A stretch of 6,406 bases of DNA from an uncultured Bryobacterales bacterium (lineage in GTDB: Bacteria; Acidobacteriota; Terriglobia; Bryobacterales; UBA6623), in assembly GCA_946887065.1 (NCBI GenBank), contig CAMPKL010000227.1:1-6406 (forward strand), written 5' to 3'. A program made the translations under genes and the position numbers. Shown one piece after another: positions 1 through 5,264 of the stretch (positions within the stretch are counted from its first letter, which is position 1; every line of letters begins with the position of its first letter). The notes beneath the pieces are model-generated. The model saw nothing but the letters and a program-made list of their open reading frames with translations. It searched no databases and was not told the DNA's origin.

Positions 1-728
1 CCGCCGTTCCACTTCAGGCCAACGCGGTTACGGGAATCCAAAACGTGCACGTAATTGCCCGTGACATTGTGCCGCACATAGTCCAGCGGTTTGACGAACG
101 GACCGTCGGTGAACGAACCCTCATAGGCAACGAACGCATCGGCCTTGGCCGCGTTGGGGCTCCAACCGATGAAGCCGCGCCCTGAGTCGTACTGCCCGCC
201 TTGCAAGCGCACGGTCCACTCGTGAGGCAGCGACTCGCGCAAGCGAATCTGCACTACGCCCAATCCCGAAAAATCGCCGTGCTCGGCGTTGAACGGGCCA
301 TTGATTAGCTCGACCTCGTCCACCAACTCGGGCGAGAGGCTCTTGAGCGAGCCCATGTATCCTTGCCCGTGCCCTTGTGTTCCGTGATTCTGCGGGATGT
401 TGTCGACGGTGATTCTCAAACCGCCGTTGACGCCGCCGTGGTCGAGATTAAATCCGAAGCGGCGAATCTCCAGCGACTTTCCGCCGCCCTCGTGCTGGCC
501 GGCGTTGATCCCGGCATCCAACAGATGGAATATTTGGTCGTCGCGTGTGAAGAGCGTCTTGCGGAAAGCCTCGCCGTTGCGCAGATCCAGTTGAGGCCCC
601 AGGGGTTGGGCCGTGATCGTAATCGTCTCGATCAACGGCTTCAACTGTGGCTGCCCGGGCGTCGGCGTCTGTGCCGGTGACGCGCCGACTAGGGCTGCCA
701 GCAGCGCGGTTATTGCGAAGAGGCGCAT
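1..728 (-). CDS. TonB-dependent outer-membrane receptor, N-terminal part (cut by left window edge)
   Basis: The frame is open from ATG 728 to the window edge, giving 242 codons with no stop. Residues 1-20 form a signal peptide (MRLFAITALLAALVGASPAQ). ETITITA (about 34-40) is a plausible TonB box. A plug domain follows at about 50-165, with RRFGFNLDHGG, a VDNIPQNHGTQGHGQGY segment at 108-124, PELVDEVELINGPFNAEHGDFSGLG at about 133-157, then the start of the beta-barrel with alternating strands. Family members carry bulky substrates across the outer membrane using TonB/ExbBD energy. The HGQGY loop and the 'GPF-AE-GDFS-G' stretch fit a TonB-receptor subfamily I recall, but do not reveal the substrate. 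Only about 15 residues separate the signal peptide from the TonB box, so there is no STN signalling domain. It lies 41 bp downstream of the TPR gene and is probably co-transcribed with it. The Shine-Dalgarno is weak (AGGT, 9 nt from the start). About two thirds of the protein lies outside the window. Confidence 0.9.
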   Translation of the reverse strand, partial: MRLFAITALLAALVGASPAQTPTPGQPQLKPLIETITITAQPLGPQLDLRNGEAFRKTLFTRDDQIFHLLDAGINAGQHEGGGKSLEIRRFGFNLDHGGVNGGLRITVDNIPQNHGTQGHGQGYMGSLKSLSPELVDEVELINGPFNAEHGDFSGLGVVQIRLRESLPHEWTVRLQGGQYDSGRGFIGWSPNAAKADAFVAYEGSFTDGPFVKPLDYVRHNVTGNYVHVLDSRNRVGLKWNG

Positions 729-769
729 GGGGCGTGACCTAAGAGCGTAGCACCGTACTGACCTTCGTG

Positions 770-1924
770 CTACTTGGCGTGGGCGAGTTCTCTCGGCGGC
801 CGTGCCACGTTCATGACGTCGGCGTAATGGCTGATGCGCGGGTCGACGACGCCGATCTTCAGCGCCTCTCCCAACTGAGCCCTCGCCTCGTCCTCTTGCC
901 CCGTATGGAAAAGCGCCCAGGCGTAGGACGCGCGAGTGAAAACGTCCTGCCGCCGGCCGAAGTCGCGGGCGGCGATCTTCAGCGCGTCCAGCGGGCGGTT
1001 GGAATAGTCCACGTAATAGGCGATGAGTTCCCGGTTGGCGTTGTCCCACGAGTCCGATTCGCCAACGGCGGCTTTCTCGAAACGGGTGAACATCTCTTGT
1101 GCCTGCGCGTCCTTGCCTGCCATCTTCAGCGCCTCGGCCCATTCGAAAAGATTTTCGGGGTGAGCGGCCAACTTGTAGCGCGCTTCGAATGCCGCGGCCG
1201 CATCTGCGTGGCGTCCCTGCGCCTCGCGCAGCCGGCCTCGTTCCGCCCAGGCGTAGTGATAGTCGGGGAACAGCGCCATGGCCTGATCGATATGCATGTC
1301 CGCTGAGTCGAAATCGCCCTTCAGCCGCTTCAGGTGCGCGAGATGAACCTGAATCCAGGCCAAGTCTTCCTTCTCGTTGTACGGCGTTCTATCGTAGGCC
1401 TGTTGCATCAGTTCTATCGCGCCGTCGAGGAAGCCGTAGAGTTCGCGGATGTAAGCCGCTCGCGTCAGGCCCGGAACCGTGCCGGGACGGATGTCCAACA
1501 TCCACTGCGCCGATTCCAAGGCCTTGTCGTAGCGGCCCAATTCGACGTAAGCGTCGGTTAGAAAACCATAGATCAATACGTCGTCCGGCGCCCGCTGATT
1601 GAGCTGCTCGGCCAAGTCAGCCGCCTGCGCGAACTCGTGTTGGCCCAGCAAAGTCCAAGTCTTCGCCCGCAACGCTTCGTAGTTGCCGGGCGATATCTCA
1701 AGCGCCGCGGCAATGATCTCCATGGCCTTGGCGTAATACTGGGGGTCGCCGGTCTCCCGGGCGCGGCGCGAGTAGGCCGTCGCCAGCCGGCTCATAGCGC
1801 CCGCATCATCAGGATTTCGTTCGACGACGGCGGACATGCTCTCAATCTCTTGCTGGGCAGGCGTCGCTTGAGCGAGAAGGGCGCCGACGGCCGCCAATCC
1901 GGTGATGATGACCTTCTTCCACAT
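770..1924 (-). CDS. Secreted tetratricopeptide-repeat (TPR) protein
   Basis: A 384-residue protein starting at ATG 1924, preceded by GGAGGA (1934-1939) at an ideal 9-nt spacing. An in-frame GTG at 1933 directly abuts this Shine-Dalgarno and is therefore unlikely to be the start. Residues 1-24 form a signal peptide (MWKKVIITGLAAVGALLAQATPAQQ), with no lipobox cysteine, so a periplasmic location is likely. The rest is nearly all helical TPR-like repeats, about 43-76, 80-113, 115-147, 149-181, 188-220, 222-252 and a last one about 329-357. Typical signatures are LATAYSRRA, YVELGRYDKALE, AWAERGRLREAQGRHADAAAAFEARY and ALFHTGQEDEARAQLGEALKIG. TPR solenoids are protein-interaction scaffolds and no catalytic domain is visible. 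It sits between a secreted DUF4331 protein and a TonB receptor, so a partner role for one of those products is a reasonable guess. The function is unknown. Confidence 0.88.
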   Translation of the reverse strand: MWKKVIITGLAAVGALLAQATPAQQEIESMSAVVERNPDDAGAMSRLATAYSRRARETGDPQYYAKAMEIIAAALEISPGNYEALRAKTWTLLGQHEFAQAADLAEQLNQRAPDDVLIYGFLTDAYVELGRYDKALESAQWMLDIRPGTVPGLTRAAYIRELYGFLDGAIELMQQAYDRTPYNEKEDLAWIQVHLAHLKRLKGDFDSADMHIDQAMALFPDYHYAWAERGRLREAQGRHADAAAAFEARYKLAAHPENLFEWAEALKMAGKDAQAQEMFTRFEKAAVGESDSWDNANRELIAYYVDYSNRPLDALKIAARDFGRRQDVFTRASYAWALFHTGQEDEARAQLGEALKIGVVDPRISHYADVMNVARPPRELAHAK

Positions 1925-1933
1925 TGCGTTCAC

Positions 1934-1939
1934 TCCTCC
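1934..1939 (-). promoter_or_regulatory. Ribosome-binding site deciding the TPR gene start
   Basis: GGAGGA on the minus strand lies 9 nt before ATG 1924 and 0 nt before GTG 1933. The spacing selects the ATG. Confidence 0.75.
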
Positions 1940-1954
1940 GACTTCCAGCCAAGT

Positions 1955-1976
1955 AAAAGCGGCGTGCGCAACGCCG
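1955..1976 (-). terminator. Possible weak intrinsic terminator or attenuator
   Basis: Read on the minus strand, a 6-bp stem CGGCGT / ACGCCG with a 5-nt loop is followed by C and four T residues. The stem is GC-rich but the T-tract is short. It lies just upstream of the TPR ribosome-binding site, so partial termination could lower TPR and receptor expression relative to DUF4331. It may equally be an mRNA-processing or stabilising hairpin, or have no role. Confidence 0.3.
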
Positions 1977-2062
1977 GCTCAGTCGCTCCCCCTCGGAGAC
2001 AACTTTCCCCGGCGTCCGCTTGCGCGACCCGCCCCAGGTGCGCACGCCACATCCGTGCAGGC

Positions 2063-3622
2063 CTATTCGACGGGCAAGCCGTCTTCGCCCGGATCAATAT
2101 GCCGGCGGTCGCGGCCGCTCGGCGCTAGCCCTAAATAGGGGAACGATTCCTGGTAGGCGGCGTCGTTAACATTGACGCCGTCGCCCAAGGAGTTATTGGG
2201 GAACCTGTTTAGGCTTGCGCCCGTCGAGTCGGCGGTAAGCACGCCTCCCACTCCGACGCGCAGAACGATGTCCACAACGTCATCGACTAAACGGCGGCCA
2301 TTGGGATAGCCCGCGGCGTCGCCGGCGATCAGGCCCAAGCGTTTGGCTGACGCGGCCGGAGTTGCCGCAACGCCGGTATTGAGACGCAGCATGTCGGCAA
2401 TCGGGCCGCCAGGCGTTCCCGCGGCCGCGATCGGCGGCGCGTAGGTTACCAGCGGAAGCAGGTCGAAGCGCGGCGCTTGCGGCACGGTGAGAGCCCCGCC
2501 GTAAAGCGCTTCGACGATCTTGACGATCGGCGGATCGAGGAAGAAGTCAGCGAATTGTGAGTCGTTCTTGGGCTCGTCCATGCTGAAGCGATCCTTGGAG
2601 CCGATACCAATCAGCAACTCGTTAATCAGCGGATGGCCCATGCGCTGTACCTGTCTGTAGGGTCCGCGCGATTCGCCGAAGGGCAGCAGACGAACGCGGG
2701 CGCGCGAAGTCGTTCCCCAAACGCCGATGGTGGCCTCCGGGGAATTGGCGGGCTCAAGCGTTTCAGTCGACGTCAACATCTCGATCGGAACTTCGATGGC
2801 GATCGCGTTCACGGCGAAGCCGGAAACCATGTCGCTAGCGAGATTTGCGGCAGAGGCGTCTTCCTCCGCCGTCAAGACGCCGGGAATGCCGGAGCCAAGC
2901 TTGCGGAAGTTAGCGGTATCGAATGCGCCGCCGAGATCAATCCAAAACGGATCGTCGACGGTGCCGGCGAAAACCTTGACGCCGTTCGTCGTCGTGTAGG
3001 TCGCCTGTTCGTAGAGCGAAGCGTAGTCCATGGTGCGAGGACCCGGATTCGCGGGCAGCGCATAGAAATTTCCGCCGATGGAATTCTGCCACTGCGTGAC
3101 CACGCCTTTACCGTTGCCCTTGCCGGTCTGACGGGTCACTTTCACCGTGTAGTTCTGGATCTGATTCAGACCCGGGTTGTCGAAAGTACGAATCTGCGGA
3201 GGCACAACCAAGTTGCTCGTGCCTGGCGCCGTCGCTCCGCCGTCTCCAACTCCTGCCATCGCCGTGTACACGCCCGGTAAACGGAAGTTCGTATAGAAAT
3301 TGAACTCAAAGCTCAGGTCCGCTATCGCATCGTGGTTGTTGTCGACGTGAATCTCATACTTGATCTCCGGATCGAAGGGGAACCAAGTGGGCCCGTTCGA
3401 CGGCTCCAAAAGAGGATCCACGCACAGGATCAGGGTCACGTGCGTTGGGTCTCCGGAAGGATTTGGGCTCACGAAGGCATAAAGGTCCGTGATGTCCGCT
3501 TTGTGATCGAGCGCCGTAATGGGCGCCTCTCTATGGTTCGACGAGAAGGACGGCGGTGGGATCACCAGCGATGTGCATGCGACCAGCACCGCAGCCGTCC
3601 TCCATAAGGGTTGTTTCTTCAC
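2063..3622 (-). CDS. Secreted DUF4331-family protein
   Basis: A 519-residue protein from GTG 3622, which has GAGGAG (3630-3635) 7 nt upstream. The frame extends 28 codons further to a TTG, but that lies at the predicted transcription start, lacks a Shine-Dalgarno and would bury the signal peptide. Residues 1-27 are a signal peptide (KKQPLWRTAAVLVACTSLVIPPP). The mature protein begins with the DUF4331 hallmark SSNHREAP (27-34), then DITDLYAFVSP (43-53), an Asp/Asn-rich VDNNHDAIADLSFEF segment (93-107), FAGTVDDPFWIDLG (218-231), GHPLINELLIG (329-339), YPNGRRLVDDVVDIVLR (439-455) and a C-terminal LGDGVNVND...SFPYLGLAP. These are the family's conserved blocks in order, so it looks full length. 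DUF4331 has no established biochemical function. Its position at the head of an operon with a TPR protein and a TonB receptor suggests an envelope or extracellular role. Acidic clusters might bind metal, which is an inference only. Confidence 0.92.
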   Translation of the reverse strand: MKKQPLWRTAAVLVACTSLVIPPPSFSSNHREAPITALDHKADITDLYAFVSPNPSGDPTHVTLILCVDPLLEPSNGPTWFPFDPEIKYEIHVDNNHDAIADLSFEFNFYTNFRLPGVYTAMAGVGDGGATAPGTSNLVVPPQIRTFDNPGLNQIQNYTVKVTRQTGKGNGKGVVTQWQNSIGGNFYALPANPGPRTMDYASLYEQATYTTTNGVKVFAGTVDDPFWIDLGGAFDTANFRKLGSGIPGVLTAEEDASAANLASDMVSGFAVNAIAIEVPIEMLTSTETLEPANSPEATIGVWGTTSRARVRLLPFGESRGPYRQVQRMGHPLINELLIGIGSKDRFSMDEPKNDSQFADFFLDPPIVKIVEALYGGALTVPQAPRFDLLPLVTYAPPIAAAGTPGGPIADMLRLNTGVAATPAASAKRLGLIAGDAAGYPNGRRLVDDVVDIVLRVGVGGVLTADSTGASLNRFPNNSLGDGVNVNDAAYQESFPYLGLAPSGRDRRHIDPGEDGLPVE

Positions 3623-3629
3623 TTTTGAT

Positions 3630-3635
3630 CTCCTC
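3630..3635 (-). promoter_or_regulatory. Ribosome-binding site deciding the DUF4331 gene start
   Basis: GAGGAG on the minus strand is 7 nt upstream of GTG 3622, giving a product with a normal N-terminal signal peptide. No comparable site precedes the longer TTG start at 3706. Confidence 0.7.
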
Positions 3636-3696
3636 GTTGCGATCTGTTTTTGCGACGCGTGAGGGAGCGGATCGGGAAGTGACCCGACGGCCCAGC

Positions 3697-3712
3697 GCCT
3701 GTTCAATCAGGC
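3697..3712 (-). promoter_or_regulatory. Small palindrome over the predicted DUF4331 transcription start
   Basis: On the minus strand GCCTG-ATTGAA-CAGGC forms two 5-bp half-sites separated by 6 bp. It begins 2 bp after the predicted -10 element, where a repressor operator could sit. A 5-bp palindrome arises often by chance, so this is weak. Confidence 0.2.
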
Positions 3713-3714
3713 AT

Positions 3715-3741
3715 TACGGCAACCGGCTCGAATCGGATGAG
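3715..3741 (-). promoter_or_regulatory. Predicted ECF-sigma promoter of the DUF4331-TPR-receptor operon
   Basis: On the minus strand CTCATCCGA (3741-3733) supplies a -35 element containing CATCC (3739-3735). After a spacer of exactly 16 bp comes CGTA (3718-3715) as the -10. The same arrangement, with the same spacer length, precedes the ECF sigma gene at 5237-5263. CGTA/CGTC-type -10 elements and a spacer near 16 bp are typical of ECF promoters. As I recall, mycobacterial SigK, a sigma factor paired with RskA, uses a CCATCC-like -35. Transcription would start near 3708, leaving a leader of about 86 nt before GTG 3622. Confidence 0.65.
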
Positions 3742-3743
3742 GA

Positions 3744-3761
3744 GAGTTCGAAAAAGAACTC
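3744..3761 (-). repeat. 6-bp inverted repeat between the anti-sigma stop and the DUF4331 promoter
   Basis: On the minus strand GAGTTC-TTTTTC-GAACTC forms a perfect 6-bp stem with a 6-nt T-rich loop. It starts 12 bp after the anti-sigma stop codon and ends 2 bp before the predicted -35 region. No T-tract follows the stem, so it is not a canonical terminator. It could be a transcript-end hairpin, an AT-rich upstream promoter element or a regulator site. Confidence 0.3.
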
Positions 3762-3773
3762 GGGGCGTGAAAA

Positions 3774-4568
3774 CTAAGTGATGGGGCCGACCCAGATCGG
3801 CGTGGTCGTCGGCTGCGGGCTGCCGCCGGCAGGCTCGTCGGTTATCGCCAGCAGATTGGCGTCCTGCAAGGCGATCCCTGGCTGTGACAGCAACAGCGCG
3901 CGGCCCGCGGGCGTCGGCTGGAAAACATCCACGCTAATCGGGTTGCCTTGCTTCGGGATAATCCAAAGCTGCAGCGTCCGCCCGGGCGCCGAAACCGGCA
4001 GGTTGTCGCCGGCCAGCATCAGCCCGAACTGCTCATTCCAATAGGCGTGCATTGCCGGGCTGTCCGGCGCCTCCAGGGCGACCGCTTTGGTTTCGGGGCC
4101 CGAGATGATGGCGAGAATGCGCTCGAACCGGTCGCTGTTTTCGGCCAGCCGGTCTCGCTCCTCGCTGAGTACCGCGGTTCTGTCCTGCAGTTCGGCGACG
4201 GCAGTTCGCAGTTGCTGCACCTGTTGCCACTGATAGAAAGCGAACAGCAGGAGCCCGGCTGCAATGGCGGCGTAGGCCGCGGCGGCGCGTGGGCTAAAGC
4301 GAGTCGACTCAATGACCGGCGCGGGGCGGACGGTGCGGCTTTCCGCCGCAATCTTCGCCATCAAGTTCTCTTTCACGCGAGGCGAGGGGACTTCAGCATC
4401 CGCGGTAAGTCCGATCTGCGCCACCGTGGCGCGAGCTTCAGACAGAGCGGCCCGCGCTGCGGAATCGCCCTTCCGCAGCAGCGACTCCAACTCCGTCCGC
4501 TCCTCGCCTTCGAGAGTCCCTAGCTCATATTCCAGGCACAAGCCTAGGAGGCGTTCTTGGTCATTCAT
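3774..4568 (-). CDS. RskA-like membrane anti-sigma factor
   Basis: A 264-residue protein starting at ATG 4568, which overlaps the sigma gene's stop by 4 bp (ATGA) and is preceded by a strong GGAGGTG. Layout: a helical cytoplasmic N-terminal domain (1-80, MNDQERLLGLCLEYELGTLEGEERTELESLL) that should hold the sigma factor; one transmembrane helix about 95-113 (AAAAYAAIAAGLLLFAFYQW); a coiled-coil segment about 114-150 (QQVQQLRTAVAELQDRTAVLSEERDRL); and an RskA C-terminal domain about 155-264 with LQLWIIPKQGNPISVDVF and a LLAITDEPAGGSPQPTTTPIW ending. The N-terminal domain lacks the HxxxCxxC zinc motif and has only one cysteine (Cys11), so zinc/redox release is unlikely. Family members release their sigma factor after regulated membrane proteolysis. 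The cognate partner is the sigma factor encoded immediately upstream. Its extracytoplasmic domain would be the sensory part, with unknown signal. Confidence 0.9.
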   Translation of the reverse strand: MNDQERLLGLCLEYELGTLEGEERTELESLLRKGDSAARAALSEARATVAQIGLTADAEVPSPRVKENLMAKIAAESRTVRPAPVIESTRFSPRAAAAYAAIAAGLLLFAFYQWQQVQQLRTAVAELQDRTAVLSEERDRLAENSDRFERILAIISGPETKAVALEAPDSPAMHAYWNEQFGLMLAGDNLPVSAPGRTLQLWIIPKQGNPISVDVFQPTPAGRALLLSQPGIALQDANLLAITDEPAGGSPQPTTTPIWVGPIT

Positions 4569-5215
4569 TGAACACCTCCCATCAGCTCACGCAGCCGCAA
4601 CAGTCCGCCTCGAACCCAACTCTTTACGGTCCCAAGGGGCGCTCCGAGCTTATCCGCTATCTCGGTTTGACTCAAGCCTTCGAAGTAAGCAAGCTCCAAT
4701 GCTTGCCGCTGAGCTTCGGGCAAAGCGCTCATAAACGCCAGCGCGCGGTCAGCCTGGAGCTTGTTATCCACCCAAATATCGATATTTCCGGGAGTCGGAG
4801 GTTCAAGGGTCTGTTCGGTTCCGATCTCAGAGTGACGCTGCTTCTCGCCCTTGCTTCGAAAGCGATCAAGCGCCGTGTTACGCGCAATGGTCAAAAGCCA
4901 CGGCGTGAGGGCGCCTTGGCGTCCGTCGAAACTGCCGGCATTCTTCCAAAGACGGAAAAACACTTCCTGGCAGAGCTCTTCCGCCGAAGGCTGATCTCGC
5001 GTCATCCGCAGCAGCACGGCGTAGACTGCCCGCGAATGACGATCGTACAACGCGGCCAAGGCCTCTTGGTCCCGCCGAGCGGCGACGAGATTCAGCAACG
5101 TCGCGTCGTCGGGCGGTCCTTGCTTTGTTGCAATCGATAGACCTAGCAGCACGGTACTCCCAGGGGCGTAGGGACAGGCTAGCATGGTCGCTCGGCACGG
5201 AGCCGAAGCTGTCAC
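4565..5215 (-). CDS. ECF-subfamily RNA polymerase sigma factor (SigK-like)
   Basis: A 216-residue protein if started at GTG 5215. Region sigma-2 spans about 52-121 (ALAALYDRHSRAVYAVLLRM, DQPSAEELCQEVFFRLW, then GALTPWLLTIARNTALDRFR for -10 recognition). A short linker follows, then region sigma-4 about 164-212 with the helix-turn-helix LSQTEIADKLGAPLGTVKSWV for -35 recognition. There is no sigma-3 or sigma-1.1, as in all ECF factors. GTG 5215 has GAGGG (5223-5227) 7 nt upstream and fits a leader of about 15 nt from the predicted promoter. ATG 5185 (206 aa) has no clear Shine-Dalgarno, and GTG 5152 (195 aa, GGGAG 4 nt away) is closer to the usual ECF length. The frame stays open to 5329, but that would overlap guaA and the promoter. 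The gene is translationally coupled to the anti-sigma gene and probably autoregulated. Confidence 0.93.
   Translation of the reverse strand: MTASAPCRATMLACPYAPGSTVLLGLSIATKQGPPDDATLLNLVAARRDQEALAALYDRHSRAVYAVLLRMTRDQPSAEELCQEVFFRLWKNAGSFDGRQGALTPWLLTIARNTALDRFRSKGEKQRHSEIGTEQTLEPPTPGNIDIWVDNKLQADRALAFMSALPEAQRQALELAYFEGLSQTEIADKLGAPLGTVKSWVRGGLLRLRELMGGVQ
4573..4579 (-). promoter_or_regulatory. Anti-sigma ribosome-binding site inside the sigma gene's last codons
   Basis: GGAGGTG on the minus strand ends 4 nt before ATG 4568 and encodes part of the sigma C-terminus (MGGVQ). With the ATGA stop/start overlap this is a textbook translational-coupling arrangement, which would keep anti-sigma output tied to sigma output. 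Confidence 0.75.
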
Positions 5216-5222
5216 GGTTTTG

Positions 5223-5227
5223 CCCTC
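5223..5227 (-). promoter_or_regulatory. Ribosome-binding site favouring GTG 5215 as sigma start
   Basis: GAGGG on the minus strand lies 7 nt before GTG 5215. Its bases also form the right arm of a 6-bp inverted repeat with GCCCTC at 5242-5247. Confidence 0.5.
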
Positions 5228-5236
5228 GTCCTCTAC

Positions 5237-5263
5237 TACGTGAGGGCGGACAATTCGGATGAG
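5237..5263 (-). promoter_or_regulatory. Predicted ECF-sigma autoregulatory promoter of the sigma/anti-sigma operon
   Basis: On the minus strand CTCATCCGA (5263-5255), with CATCC at 5261-5257, is followed after exactly 16 bp by CGTA (5240-5237). It matches the element at 3715-3741 in sequence and spacing. It fills the short gap after the guaA stop. Initiation near 5230 would give a leader of about 15 nt before GTG 5215, just enough for the Shine-Dalgarno. Confidence 0.65.
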
Positions 5264-5264
5264 A

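Larger units (their letters stand above)
1925..2062 (-). other. 138-bp gap with inverted repeats between the DUF4331 and TPR genes
   Basis: This gap holds no plausible gene. It contains the TPR ribosome-binding site (1934-1939), a GC hairpin followed by TTTT (1955-1976), and a perfect 10-bp inverted repeat, GGCGTGCGCA at 1961-1970 against TGCGCACGCC at 2039-2048. The left arm of the long repeat overlaps the short hairpin, so the two foldings exclude each other. No copy of the CATCC/CGTA promoter found upstream of the other two transcription units is present here, which argues that the TPR and receptor genes are read from the DUF4331 promoter. Confidence 0.5.

Noticed and set aside
1..728. FecA-type signalling receptor
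   Set aside because: No STN domain fits between the signal peptide and the TonB box, and the anti-sigma factor is RskA-like rather than FecR-like.
767..1306. Plus-strand open frame of 179 codons, opposite the TPR gene
   Set aside because: It is antisense to a clear TPR gene with signal peptide and strong ribosome-binding site, and its translation has no recognisable domain. It is a by-product of G+C-rich codon use.
1637..2128. Plus-strand open frames spanning the DUF4331-TPR gap (also 1902-2138)
   Set aside because: They overlap the coding ends of two real genes on the other strand, and their products look random with no initiation signal.
2633..3280. Plus-strand open frame of 215 codons, opposite the DUF4331 gene
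   Set aside because: The opposite strand encodes conserved DUF4331 blocks throughout. The plus-strand product is arginine-rich and low in motif content, typical of a shadow frame.
3623..3706. 28-codon N-terminal extension of the DUF4331 protein from TTG 3706
   Set aside because: It would start at the predicted transcription start, has no ribosome-binding site, and would place charged sequence before the signal peptide.
3744..3761. Intrinsic terminator for the sigma/anti-sigma operon
   Set aside because: The hairpin has its T residues in the loop and no T-tract after the stem on the minus strand, so it does not meet the definition.
3948..4523. Plus-strand open frames opposite the anti-sigma and sigma genes (also 4568-5140)
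   Set aside because: Both are antisense to well-supported genes with matching domain order and an ATGA overlap, and neither shows a family signature.
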